A stretch of 7,284 nucleotides of DNA from Nitrososphaerota archaeon (GCA_020053155.1 JAGVNS010000016.1:1-7284); one strand, 5' to 3'. Counted from the stretch's first letter, positions 1 to 6,633 are shown. Notes: a model not told the origin generated them from the letters alone. Translations and numbers: made by a program.

Positions 1-7
1 CTTTCAC

Positions 8-64
8 GGAGAACCACCTCGAATGGTTTCTCCCAACCCCGGCAGGCTCAAACCGGCCGGGGTT
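8..64. other. Two adjacent hairpins, possibly the end of an upstream RNA or a terminator
   Basis: Two consecutive inverted repeats are visible. In the first, GGAGAACCA (8-16) pairs with TGGTTTCTCC (24-33) with one bulged T. In the second, AACCCCGGC (35-43) pairs perfectly over 9 bp with GCCGGGGTT (56-64) around a 12-nt loop. Two strong stems in a row suggest a structured RNA 3' end or a terminator of a gene lying left of the window. I could not fit them to a tRNA, SRP RNA or RNase P RNA end, and no long T tract follows. The strand of any transcript is not determined. Confidence 0.4.
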
Positions 65-70
65 TATAAA
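63..70 (+). promoter_or_regulatory. Possible TATA box
   Basis: TTTATAAA is a good match to an archaeal TATA box, but it overlaps the end of the preceding hairpin. A start about 25 nt downstream would give a roughly 110-nt leader before the first gene. The closer TATA-like site at 173-180 is the better candidate for that gene. Confidence 0.3.
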
Positions 71-172
71 CAGCCCCAAAAAAGACTTTCAACAGAGCCT
101 TTTTGGCGGGATATGGGTGTTGAACCACAAAAATGGGGATTCTTTCCGTGTTGAAAAACTACGCTAGGGGAA

Positions 173-180
173 CTATATTA
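173..180 (+). promoter_or_regulatory. TATA box of the HAD-methyltransferase operon
   Basis: CTATATTA is centred about 29 nt upstream of the ATG at 206. This is the spacing expected for an archaeal promoter that starts transcription at or very near the start codon. No Shine-Dalgarno sequence precedes the ATG, which agrees with a leaderless transcript. Confidence 0.55.
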
Positions 181-205
181 ACAGCGAATATCCGGGATTG
201 CATGG

Positions 206-457
206 ATGAAACCCACACGAAACGGGCGTCGGAAGATTGCATTGGTGGATATTGACCGCACGCTTGCGGAAGGAAGTATTGGCGTTCTCTTTGTCCATTA
301 TTTGCACAAAAAAGGATTGTTTCCGGATTCTTCATTCAAAATTATTCAATCGGCCGTCTCACGAAATAATGCGGGCATTATTTCCTATCAAAAGCGCGGA
401 GAAATCATCATCAAAAGTTGGGCAAAAGGATTTCGAGGATGGAACAAATTGATTTAG
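206..457 (+). CDS. HAD-superfamily hydrolase, N-terminal part (frameshifted from the next CDS)
   Basis: This 83-residue frame carries HAD motif I, VDIDRTL, with the expected nucleophile Asp15 and acid Asp17. The start of a helical cap region follows and then the frame stops. The remaining HAD motifs are encoded in the overlapping -1 frame (from about 439), and the two pieces together read like one phosphoserine-phosphatase-like (HAD-IB type) domain. Both frames are open between 370 and 454, and the natural join lies near residues 76-79 (GFRG, then MEQIDLV). No classical slippery heptamer is evident there; only a run of four A (424-427) is present. A one-base loss (true mutation or assembly error) is the simplest reading. 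The ATG is chosen from its distance to the TATA box, and an out-of-frame ATG lies at 202. The substrate is unknown. Confidence 0.7.
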   Translation: MKPTRNGRRKIALVDIDRTLAEGSIGVLFVHYLHKKGLFPDSSFKIIQSAVSRNNAGIISYQKRGEIIIKSWAKGFRGWNKLI

Positions 458-1545
458 TGAAGCAGGCCCAAGAATATTTTGAGCAAGTGCATTACAAAAA
501 AGTCTATCCGGGCGCAAAAGAACTAATCCGCTTTCTGCGGAAAAAAGATTACTTGGTTATTGCCATCTCGCGGGCCTTTGAAGAATGTTTATTGCCCTTG
601 CAAAAATACTTAGGCATTTCACTAGTCATCGGAACGCGTTTTGAATACAAAAAGGGTGGGGCAACGGGAAAACTTCTCAATACCATGTGGAAGGCTGGGA
701 GTAAGGAAAAAGAGTTGATGGAGATATTCAAGAAAAAAAATCTTACGACGGAAGACTCGATTGCACTGGGGGATACTGAAGACGATTTTTACATGATGAA
801 ATTCGTTGAATTTCCCATCAGTGTGAACGCAAACAGGGCATTGGAAAAGATGGCCAATCAGCGGCATTGGCCAATATACCGAAACCTGGTGAGTTTGTTT
901 GATGATCTCCAGAGTGAAAAGTTCTTCCCCAAAGTGGATTGGTACCAGCATTATCGGGAAAAGTATGCCCGGCTCATTATGGATGATTCTATGTTCGAAA
1001 AGTCATTAATCAATGATCGGCCATTTGTAAATGTTGTAAAAAGGTGGGTCAAACCAGGAACAACTATTCTTGAAGCAGGAACGGGATTGGGAAGAACGGC
1101 CATCAGTCTTTCCCGCGCCGGGTTCAAAGTCAAAGCCATTGACAACAACGAAAAAATGCTCCAAATCGCCCGCATCAATTGTCAAAACTATGGAGAATCC
1201 GTTCAGTTGTACAAAACAGACCTGTTTGATATAGATCAGCGCTTCAAGCCAAACCAACTGTCCGCCATTACTCACGGCGGGGTGCTTGAGCATTATGAGG
1301 ATTCTCAAGTTCGCATCATTTTAGATATGCAATTGAAAATTGCTCCAATTGTCATCTTTTCGGTTCCCATCAAATCCAAGCGTAATGATAACTATTTTCA
1401 AAACGATCAAATCGGTCACCGAAATTTATGGACGCAAAAACAATGGATTAATTTCCTCCAGCATTATTATCAAATAAAAGAGATGAGAAAAACGCGATCA
1501 TTACGAAAAGACGACTTAATTGTAGTAATAGCCAAAAAGACTTAA
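439..1545 (+). CDS. HAD hydrolase C-terminal part fused to a SAM-dependent methyltransferase
   Basis: Counting from the ATG at 439 the protein has 368 residues; the frame can also start at TTG 418. The first roughly 150 residues continue the HAD fold. They carry motif II as AISRA near residue 44, a motif III lysine in GSKEKEL near 90, and the motif IV acidic cluster GDTEDD near 112-117. After a linker, residues from about 195 form a class I methyltransferase: SAM motif I ILEAGTGLGRTA near 210-221, an acidic residue ending strand 2 in AIDNN near 235, and YKTDLFD near 258. This protein alone lacks the HAD nucleophile, which is in the preceding frame, so the phosphatase half is probably inactive unless the frames are joined. 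The HAD-methyltransferase fusion is uncommon in my experience and its substrates cannot be told from sequence. It is the first unit of an operon, with 29 bp to the kinase gene. Confidence 0.8.
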   Translation: MEQIDLVKQAQEYFEQVHYKKVYPGAKELIRFLRKKDYLVIAISRAFEECLLPLQKYLGISLVIGTRFEYKKGGATGKLLNTMWKAGSKEKELMEIFKKKNLTTEDSIALGDTEDDFYMMKFVEFPISVNANRALEKMANQRHWPIYRNLVSLFDDLQSEKFFPKVDWYQHYREKYARLIMDDSMFEKSLINDRPFVNVVKRWVKPGTTILEAGTGLGRTAISLSRAGFKVKAIDNNEKMLQIARINCQNYGESVQLYKTDLFDIDQRFKPNQLSAITHGGVLEHYEDSQVRIILDMQLKIAPIVIFSVPIKSKRNDNYFQNDQIGHRNLWTQKQWINFLQHYYQIKEMRKTRSLRKDDLIVVIAKKT

Positions 1546-1563
1546 ACCTTAAATCTCTATCAG

Positions 1564-1569
1564 GGTGAT
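1564..1569 (+). promoter_or_regulatory. Shine-Dalgarno site of the kinase gene
   Basis: GGTGAT is complementary to the archaeal 16S 3' end and lies 5 nt before the ATG at 1575. It supports that start and an internal operon position, in contrast to the leaderless first gene. Confidence 0.65.
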
Positions 1570-1574
1570 TCTCC

Positions 1575-2174
1575 ATGTCCGTTTTCATTCCTCGCATTTC
1601 GGATCCTGTTCTAGAGTGGCTTTCTTCTAATCATTACTCAACACACGTTTTTCTCGCCCGCGGAAGAAGCGGGGGCGTTTGGTTGGTGGAAAAGAACGGG
1701 AAAAGGTTTGCGGCGAAGATTGAGCATCGAAAATCCCGTCGGATGAACATGGTAGAGAAGGAAGCTCGTTTATTACAAATGGCGAATGAAGTGAATGTAG
1801 GACCAAAATTAATGGAATACAACGTCGAAGCCGGAATCATTGTTATGGAGTATGTGGATGGGCTTCCTTTGAGTAAGTGGATTGATGGGTGGAAAAGTAA
1901 AGATAAAATAAAAATGGTGTTAAATAATTTGTTCGAGCAAGCCAAGCGTCTGGATGATGCGGGATTAGACCATGGTCAGTTAGGGGGGAAGCTGCACAAC
2001 ATTTTGGTAGATAGACAGGAAAATGTAACGATTATTGATTTTGAGAAAGCGAGCTATGTTCGCAAAGTTCGGAACGTGAGCAAGTTGAGGGAAGTCTTGG
2101 AGGGGGGTTATTCCCTTCATTCCAAAAAAATTCTCTCCATTTGGCCGCTCGTCGAGCGTGAGATGCGCTTTTAA
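1575..2174 (+). CDS. Small atypical protein kinase, COG2112/RIO-Bud32-like
   Basis: This 199-residue protein has a minimal eukaryote-like kinase fold. A glycine-rich loop is seen in ARGRSGGVWLV (28-38), the ATP-binding lysine in FAAKIE (Lys48), acidic residues of helix C around 61-63, and a hinge region MEYVDG (91-96). The catalytic loop is HGQLGGKLHNILVD (133-146) and the metal-binding motif is IIDFEKAS (153-160). The length and the DFEKAS ending fit a family of predicted archaeal Ser/Thr kinases (COG2112) better than Bud32 itself. Gln135 stands where canonical kinases have the catalytic Asp of HGD/HRD, so the chemistry may be altered or regulatory. The ATG has a good Shine-Dalgarno site. 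It is co-oriented with the HAD-methyltransferase upstream and the membrane protein 22 bp downstream, probably as one operon. The target is unknown. Confidence 0.8.
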   Translation: MSVFIPRISDPVLEWLSSNHYSTHVFLARGRSGGVWLVEKNGKRFAAKIEHRKSRRMNMVEKEARLLQMANEVNVGPKLMEYNVEAGIIVMEYVDGLPLSKWIDGWKSKDKIKMVLNNLFEQAKRLDDAGLDHGQLGGKLHNILVDRQENVTIIDFEKASYVRKVRNVSKLREVLEGGYSLHSKKILSIWPLVEREMRF

Positions 2175-2196
2175 TGGATTCTGTTTTCTTTCACGC

Positions 2197-2688
2197 ATGA
2201 AACTCTTTTCATACGGGTGTGAACCCCAAACGTTTTTTCGCGATTGGATGTTTTTTGTGAGTATTCAAGCGATTATTTTTGTTAAGGTGGTTGCTTTTTT
2301 TATATTTTTTGGGCACGGGATTTCGTATTATGGTCAGCCCATTGCCCTAAATATTCCCTTCATCACCATGCCTGTTTTTGCTAATTTGGTTCAGGTGTGG
2401 GAGTATTTTTTCCACCAGCTTATGCACGCGCTCATTGCCGTGTGGATGTTTTTGCTGGTGAAGCATATGAAAGTGTTTGATGGGAAAGGATTGGTGAAGC
2501 TTTTTTTCATTGCCACCATTCTGCATAATGTGGGATATTGGTTCACGGCGGCCCATCCCAGCATTTCCTTTTCCATCCGTGATTTTTTAACGGACTATCT
2601 TGCATTGGTTGTTTTCTTTGGGATTTTTTGGGTAATGGTGAAACTTTTTCCCGCTCTAAAGAAATGGAAAATTCCTTTTTTTGATTGA
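2197..2688 (+). CDS. Four-helix integral membrane protein of unknown function
   Basis: This 163-residue hydrophobic protein is not one I recognise. Likely membrane segments are at about 18-40, 66-88, 98-118 and 130-152, followed by a short basic tail (KKWKIPFFD). Histidines sit in or beside the membrane helices: FFHQLMHAL (73 and 77), HN (110) and AAHPS (120). These could bind metal or haem, but that is speculation. I chose the ATG at 2197, 22 bp after the kinase stop, because the hydrophobic pattern starts soon after it. The frame stays open upstream to a GTG at 2158 that overlaps the kinase gene, but the added residues look unlike a conserved start. There is no clear Shine-Dalgarno site. 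It is the last gene of the operon and converges on the coiled-coil histone gene. Confidence 0.7.
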   Translation: MKLFSYGCEPQTFFRDWMFFVSIQAIIFVKVVAFFIFFGHGISYYGQPIALNIPFITMPVFANLVQVWEYFFHQLMHALIAVWMFLLVKHMKVFDGKGLVKLFFIATILHNVGYWFTAAHPSISFSIRDFLTDYLALVVFFGIFWVMVKLFPALKKWKIPFFD

Positions 2689-2703
2689 GAAAGAAATCAA
2701 AAC
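2689..2703 (-). terminator. T-rich tail after element copy 1
   Basis: Read on the minus strand this is CGTTTTGATTTCTTT, a T-rich stretch after a stable hairpin. It fits archaeal termination, which depends on T-rich sequence, with the hairpin possibly protecting the 3' end. It ends at the stop codon of the converging membrane-protein gene. Confidence 0.4.
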
Positions 2704-2710
2704 GTGGCAC

Positions 2711-2773
2711 GCCTACTGCGGGTTTGGAAAACCCGCGATGTAGTCTTCGTGGTGGCCATGCGAAATTGGCCCG
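2711..2773 (-). repeat. Dispersed 3'-end structured element, copy 1
   Basis: On the minus strand the element begins directly after the stop codon of the coiled-coil histone. The small hairpin pairs GGCC (2771-2768) with GGCC (2757-2754) around a loop containing ATTTCG. The linker is ACCACGAAGA. In the large hairpin, CTAC (2743-2740) pairs with GTAG (2716-2713), a 3-nt bulge ATC lies on the 5' side, and GCGGGTTT (2736-2729) pairs with AAACCCGC (2725-2718) around a 3-nt loop. The sequence GTAGGC follows, as in the other copies. The same stem is formed in the plus-strand transcript of the converging operon, so it could act in both directions. Confidence 0.75.
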
Positions 2774-3157
2774 CTACAGGTTAAACTTTCTATCCACTTC
2801 GCGTATCAGCACATCGCACGCGCTCTTTACGGCTTCTAATTGTTTGATGATGTGTTCTTTTTCCTGTTCTACATCCTGGATTTTTTCGTACGGTTCGAGT
2901 GCTTCGCGGAGCATTCCATAATCAATATATGTGTACGGGTGCGCGTTCATTTTTTTGGCGATGCGTTCCACCATTTTCCCCAGCCAAATGTTCATTTCAT
3001 CTTTCACTTGTCCCTTGATTTGTTTTCCTTCATCCAGGTATTGGCGCATCATGTTGGTGACCGTTGCGCGGGGAAATGGGAGCTTGCTCTCTTCAATGGT
3101 CCCCTCTTCCTCCGAAGAGGAAGGATCCTTATTTTCCACTTTTTCTATTTCAGACAT
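2774..3157 (-). CDS. Histone-fold protein with C-terminal coiled coil
   Basis: This is a 127-residue protein. Residues 1-25 are an acidic, disordered-looking tail rich in Ser and Glu. Residues 26-91 match a histone fold: LPFPRATVTNMMRQYL as helix 1, KGQVKDEMNIWLGKMVERIAKKMNA as the long helix 2, and YTYIDYGMLREALEPYE as loop 2 plus helix 3. Residues 91-125 form a charged amphipathic helix with a heptad pattern (IQDVEQEKEHIIKQLEAV and onward), typical of a coiled coil. Family knowledge: prokaryotic histones with an added coiled coil have been described and may bridge DNA or oligomerise. The ATG at 3157 is chosen because GGAGG (3170-3166) lies 8 nt upstream; the frame runs open to a TTG at 3193 but that start has no support. 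It probably acts on the chromosome. A structured 3' element follows directly. Confidence 0.8.
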   Translation of the reverse strand: MSEIEKVENKDPSSSEEEGTIEESKLPFPRATVTNMMRQYLDEGKQIKGQVKDEMNIWLGKMVERIAKKMNAHPYTYIDYGMLREALEPYEKIQDVEQEKEHIIKQLEAVKSACDVLIREVDRKFNL

Positions 3158-3165
3158 TGACCTTT

Positions 3166-3170
3166 CCTCC
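3166..3170 (-). promoter_or_regulatory. Shine-Dalgarno site of the coiled-coil histone
   Basis: GGAGG on the minus strand lies 8 nt before the ATG at 3157. It decides the start over the upstream in-frame TTG at 3193. Confidence 0.65.
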
Positions 3171-3206
3171 AACCCTTTTTCGTATGGAAACAAAGCTCAA
3201 TTTTGG

Positions 3207-3213
3207 TTTTAAA
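3207..3213 (-). promoter_or_regulatory. TATA box of the coiled-coil histone, near-symmetric
   Basis: On the minus strand the context is GGGTTTAAAACC. A start about 25 nt downstream (near 3184) gives a short leader carrying the Shine-Dalgarno site. The site is almost palindromic, so it might also work on the plus strand towards the surface-protein gene. Confidence 0.5.
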
Positions 3214-3243
3214 CCCTTCTTCCCTCGCCCGGTTTTGGATACC

Positions 3244-3251
3244 TTTTTATG
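3244..3251 (+). promoter_or_regulatory. Probable TATA box of the surface-protein gene
   Basis: TTTTTATG is centred about 25 nt before the ATG at 3273, and no Shine-Dalgarno sequence is present. This fits a leaderless transcript. It is a weaker TATA match than those of the histone genes. Confidence 0.4.
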
Positions 3252-3272
3252 GCCCAAATCCTCGGTCCGTGA

Positions 3273-6200
3273 ATGCGGCGCATGTGGGAATGGGTTGGAA
3301 TTTTCATCGTATTGGTGAGCGTTTTGGTTGTGGCCCAAACTAGCTCAGGGGGTTCGGGCCCTTCGTCGGGCGGTTCAACTCCGGGAGGGGGGGGTTCTAT
3401 TCCTCCGGGGGGGTCGCTTCCAGATACGGCCCAAAACAATGGCCCCGTCCCCCTAGGGGGGTTTGTTCATTTTTATGCGCAATGCTCGGGCGGAGCGATT
3501 CCTTCCGTTCAATTGGTGAGCTTGTGGATGTGTGATAATACCGTTGGGTGTTCAAACAGCGATCCGAGCGGTCTTTTGTGCAGTTCGGTTCCCACCCTTG
3601 AGCATTCGGAGACCCTTTCGTGTGGGTATCCCACTACTCTTAAAAATTGGGGATATTCACAACCCAATGCGCGTTGCTGTGCGGGGAACGAAACATGTTA
3701 TTCTTTTTTTCCTGCCCAAGGGTTTCTCACGGGTTTTTTTCCCCAATCATTGTCCCCACTGTCCCCTGCCCCCCTTCCAAGTGACGCATCCGTTTCCCAA
3801 CCCACGATTGCCATGCGGGATGATACTATTGTTTCCATAGTGGAAACGATTACGGGCAGCCGCTTGTTTTTTTCGAACACGAATGGGGTTTCATGGTCTG
3901 CCGGTTTTGAGGTGGAGAGTTTGGGTTTCGCATCCATTCCATCCAACGTGAATGACATGATGGTTTCCTCTTCCACGATTCAATCGGATTCTTTGGGATT
4001 TCACCTCTCTTTTTCCGTGCAGGATGAGATTTTGGGAACGAGCACGCTCTATTACAGTTTTTGTGCTGTCCCTTCCGATTGCGGACAACCCTTATCATGG
4101 TCGGATGCGTCGCCCATATTGGATCCCTCCGTGGATGTGGGTGGGGGGACGTGGGTTCACAAATATCGTTCTCCCCAGATGTCCCTATTCTCGGATGCCG
4201 GGGAAAAGTGGCTTTCAATCGTCTTTGATGATGGGGATATGGATTCGGCGACCCGCATTCCAGGAATATTCAACAAAATTTGCAATCTTTCATCCAATTG
4301 CAGTCTGACCGAGAACTGGATCAATCCCACGGATGGTTTAGGTGAGTTGAGTCCTGATATCTCATTAGGGGGGAATGGTTTTTCCCAACTTCCTGCGGTA
4401 GTGAGTAACGGGGATGGTTCCCTTTCCTCGATTTGGTTGGATTATTCTTCTCCCAGCGGCCAGGATACCGGTCCGTTTGCCCTTTTTTATTCCTTTTTTG
4501 ATTCTTCTTCTCTTTCTTGGTCCACTCCCCAACTCGTGTATGCTGCTTCGTTGGATGGGGTTCCTTTTTCGGCAAGTCCAAAGTCCGATGGCTTTTGGGT
4601 GGGAGCTTGGGGAAATGGTCAGGTAGTGGGTCTTGCATGTACTCCCGATTGTTCTCCCGTCGACCTTTCGGTGTTGAATCCTTATTCTTTTGTCTCGGGG
4701 TGGGGGGTTCATTCCTATCCTGAAAGTGCCAATGATGTTGCCTGGGTTGGAAACGTTTCCCTTTCGAATGGTCTCATTCAACCCATGGGTTATCTGATGC
4801 ATGGAGATGAGGTCGCGGGACCCAATCCTCTTTTTCCTGTTCTCACTCCCGAAGGAGATCCTGCGGGAGATGCGTTCATCGTGAGTCACGATTCGTTTGA
4901 TTTTGAGACGGGAACCATTCCATTCATATTGTGGGATGAAAATGCGGGTGAATTGAAGTGGTTTCCTTCAACCGTTTTTGGGGAAGGAATTTTCTTTCCT
5001 ATCGTTACACTAGTGAATCCCCCCACTCCTGTCACATGGACAAAGTCTTCTCCTCCCCCCACTCAAAAACAAATTGGGTTTAATGTAATGGATTCTGATA
5101 AAGGGGATTCATTGTATGTCACCGTTTTCTTGTCTGATTCCATTACTGAAATTGTGTTGGTTGACCACGTTCCCTTGAATGAGTTAGGGGTTTCCTTTCC
5201 GGTGGTGTCGGGCTCATGCTCGGGAACGGATTTTACGAGCATGCAGTCGTGCGATTTGAACGTGACCCTTCACTCGGATTCCAAAGGTCTTGTGGCCCCG
5301 GATGGGTCGTACACCCTGGGAGTGCGGGTGGTGGATGCCTCGGGGAATGAATCCCAATCCCTTTCTTCGCCCGGACTGGTTACAATCGACATGAGCACGC
5401 TTGCATTGTCTCTTATCAGCCCTTCCCCAAACGAGGTGTGGACACAATCGGGAAATAAACAGTTTATTTTTGACATCATCGATTTTTCGTTCGTTACCAA
5501 ACTACACGCGCGCGTAAAAACGATGGGTCCATCCGGGGAAATTCTGACGCTGGTGGATGAGTTGGTAGATAACTATCAATCCTTCGACGTCAATCCTGAC
5601 TGTCAGGGTTTGAGCGCCACCCTCATTCGGTGCACCATTCCCTTTTCCTTTCCTTCATCCGACACTGTATCGTTCGCTGAAGACAACCCCCCTGAAGAGG
5701 GAACGAATACCCTTTTCGTGGAGGGGTTGGAGGATGAGCAACTCAACGGGAACTCTCCTCCCGTTTCACTCATCATGGACGGGTATCCCCCCCGCCTGGT
5801 CAATTATGCCCCGTCGGGAAGTGTTTCGGCCGTTCCATCCGCGATTACGTTTGTCATGGAAGACGCGAGCATTCCCATACTGGTGGAATCGGTCATCATC
5901 AATGGGAAGAATGTTTCCTTTTCCTGCGCCCCTAGCGGGAATGGTACGATTGCATCGTGCGTCATTCCTCCCAGCGGCATTCCGGGTGGAAGCCAGATGG
6001 ACGTGTCCATTTTTTCACAGGATGGAGTGGGAAATTTGGGGCAAACCGCTTTTTCTTTTTTCATTGAGGGGGAGTTTACCGGCGGTTCTTCTTCTTCCGA
6101 TGATTTTTCTGACATTGTCAGTTCGCTTGTTTTGCCTGAAATAACGGATGTGGTTTCACAGACTGGGGAAGGAGATGTGGTCATCAAGGGCACGGGCATT

Positions 6201-6587
6201 GTTATCCCCCATGAAATCGTGGAAACATTCACCCGTTTTTCCAACCGTGTCGTTCAATCGGTATCCGATTTGGTGGAAGTAACCGGTCCGAGTGCGAGTG
6301 CCATCTTTTTGGGATTGTGCACGCTGGCGGGAATCGCTTCGGATGTGGTGTTTCGCCGCGCTTTCGTGAAAATGGTTTCAGAAACCCAGCGCCAGCGCCA
6401 GCGCGTGCTGCGCACGGTGTTGAGCGTCGTTTTCTTTGCCATCCCCCTCTTTATTGGGTGGTATTTTGGGTTGGCAATAGGATTCATTTTTGCGGTGTTG
6501 GAAGTGGTATTGTTCATCGCGGCCGCCTACTTGTTCAAATTGCTCCAGTATTACGAAACCTTTGGATTCAAACCCCTGGAGGGATAA
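3273..6587 (+). CDS. Large secreted, membrane-anchored surface protein with propeller-like and Ig-like regions
   Basis: The protein has 1104 residues. Residues 1-22 are a signal peptide (basic MRR, then a hydrophobic core). Residues 24-50 are a Gly/Ser/Pro linker. Residues 62-147 are Cys-rich (about ten Cys), suggesting disulfides outside the cell. Residues about 165-570 hold repeated blocks such as LFFSNTNGVSWS, LYYSFCAVPSDCGQPLSWSD and LFYSFFDSSSLSWSTPQ, which resemble the blades of a sialidase/BNR-type beta-propeller; catalytic function is not shown. Residues about 578-705, 706-835 and 836-934 look like Ig-like strands (PDGSYTLGVRVVDASGNES is typical). A Ser/Asp-rich stalk (936-1000) leads to membrane segments at about 1006-1027 and 1047-1092, with basic RRAFVKMVSETQRQRQR between. 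It probably binds or contacts something at the cell surface. It ends with tandem stops TAATAA. No family name is claimed. Confidence 0.8.
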   Translation: MRRMWEWVGIFIVLVSVLVVAQTSSGGSGPSSGGSTPGGGGSIPPGGSLPDTAQNNGPVPLGGFVHFYAQCSGGAIPSVQLVSLWMCDNTVGCSNSDPSGLLCSSVPTLEHSETLSCGYPTTLKNWGYSQPNARCCAGNETCYSFFPAQGFLTGFFPQSLSPLSPAPLPSDASVSQPTIAMRDDTIVSIVETITGSRLFFSNTNGVSWSAGFEVESLGFASIPSNVNDMMVSSSTIQSDSLGFHLSFSVQDEILGTSTLYYSFCAVPSDCGQPLSWSDASPILDPSVDVGGGTWVHKYRSPQMSLFSDAGEKWLSIVFDDGDMDSATRIPGIFNKICNLSSNCSLTENWINPTDGLGELSPDISLGGNGFSQLPAVVSNGDGSLSSIWLDYSSPSGQDTGPFALFYSFFDSSSLSWSTPQLVYAASLDGVPFSASPKSDGFWVGAWGNGQVVGLACTPDCSPVDLSVLNPYSFVSGWGVHSYPESANDVAWVGNVSLSNGLIQPMGYLMHGDEVAGPNPLFPVLTPEGDPAGDAFIVSHDSFDFETGTIPFILWDENAGELKWFPSTVFGEGIFFPIVTLVNPPTPVTWTKSSPPPTQKQIGFNVMDSDKGDSLYVTVFLSDSITEIVLVDHVPLNELGVSFPVVSGSCSGTDFTSMQSCDLNVTLHSDSKGLVAPDGSYTLGVRVVDASGNESQSLSSPGLVTIDMSTLALSLISPSPNEVWTQSGNKQFIFDIIDFSFVTKLHARVKTMGPSGEILTLVDELVDNYQSFDVNPDCQGLSATLIRCTIPFSFPSSDTVSFAEDNPPEEGTNTLFVEGLEDEQLNGNSPPVSLIMDGYPPRLVNYAPSGSVSAVPSAITFVMEDASIPILVESVIINGKNVSFSCAPSGNGTIASCVIPPSGIPGGSQMDVSIFSQDGVGNLGQTAFSFFIEGEFTGGSSSSDDFSDIVSSLVLPEITDVVSQTGEGDVVIKGTGIVIPHEIVETFTRFSNRVVQSVSDLVEVTGPSASAIFLGLCTLAGIASDVVFRRAFVKMVSETQRQRQRVLRTVLSVVFFAIPLFIGWYFGLAIGFIFAVLEVVLFIAAAYLFKLLQYYETFGFKPLEG
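3387..3413 (+). repeat. Poly-G tracts (8 G and 7 G) inside the surface-protein linker
   Basis: Runs of eight G (3387-3394) and seven G (3407-3413) encode part of the Gly-rich linker near residue 38-47. Further G runs at 3348-3352, 3356-3358, 3368-3370 and 3383-3385 lie just upstream, so the non-template strand could form a G-quadruplex. Homopolymers this long in an early coding position could slip. Confidence 0.7.
3449..3460. repeat. Perfect 12-bp palindrome CCCCCTAGGGGG
   Basis: This is a self-complementary 6+6 bp palindrome in the surface-protein coding region, followed by one more G. With no loop it is a DNA-level symmetry, and the codons around it encode an ordinary PVPLGGF. It may be chance in a G/C-run-rich stretch. 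Confidence 0.4.
6387..6404 (+). repeat. Three tandem CAGCGC hexamers
   Basis: Three exact 6-bp units encode the QRQRQR part of the basic cytoplasmic segment between the C-terminal membrane helices. Change by whole units would keep the frame. Confidence 0.6.
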
Positions 6588-6597
6588 TAACCCGTTA

Positions 6598-6612
6598 GCG
6601 TTCAACCAACGC
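6598..6612 (+). other. Small hairpin after the surface-protein stop
   Basis: GCGTT (6598-6602) pairs with AACGC (6608-6612) around a 5-nt loop, about 10 nt after the stop. No T tract follows, so termination here is unlikely. It lies just before the sRNA. Confidence 0.3.
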
Positions 6613-6633
6613 ATTAAAGAGCATTTGATGTGG

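Noticed and set aside
1..64. 3' end of a tRNA
   Set aside because: No standard T-arm with a UUCRANY loop next to a 7-bp acceptor strand can be placed, although CTCAAAC looks superficially similar.
113..154. 13-codon leader peptide (MGVEPQKWGF...)
   Set aside because: Very short, poor ribosome-site spacing and no other support.
418..457. Programmed -1 ribosomal frameshift between the HAD pieces
   Set aside because: No X XXY YYZ slippery heptamer fits the reading frame. The GCAAAAGGA stretch slips well in only one of the two sites, and no clear downstream stem was found.
2158..2196. Upstream GTG start of the membrane protein overlapping the kinase
   Set aside because: The extra 13 residues are not membrane-like and there is no ribosome site; the ATG at 2197 is simpler.
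3158..3193. Longer N-terminus of the coiled-coil histone from a TTG
   Set aside because: The Shine-Dalgarno GGAGG would lie inside that coding extension and points to the ATG at 3157.
2840..3318. Plus-strand open frames opposite the coiled-coil histone
   Set aside because: They are antisense shadows with no start signals, and the minus-strand frame gives a convincing histone fold.
4321..4889. Long minus-strand open frames within the surface-protein gene
   Set aside because: Rich in Arg/Lys/Pro as expected for shadows of this coding sequence, with no ribosome sites or recognisable domains.
6598..6612. Intrinsic terminator of the surface-protein gene
   Set aside because: The 5-bp stem is weak and lacks a T tract; the structured element at 6709 with its T-rich tail is a better end.
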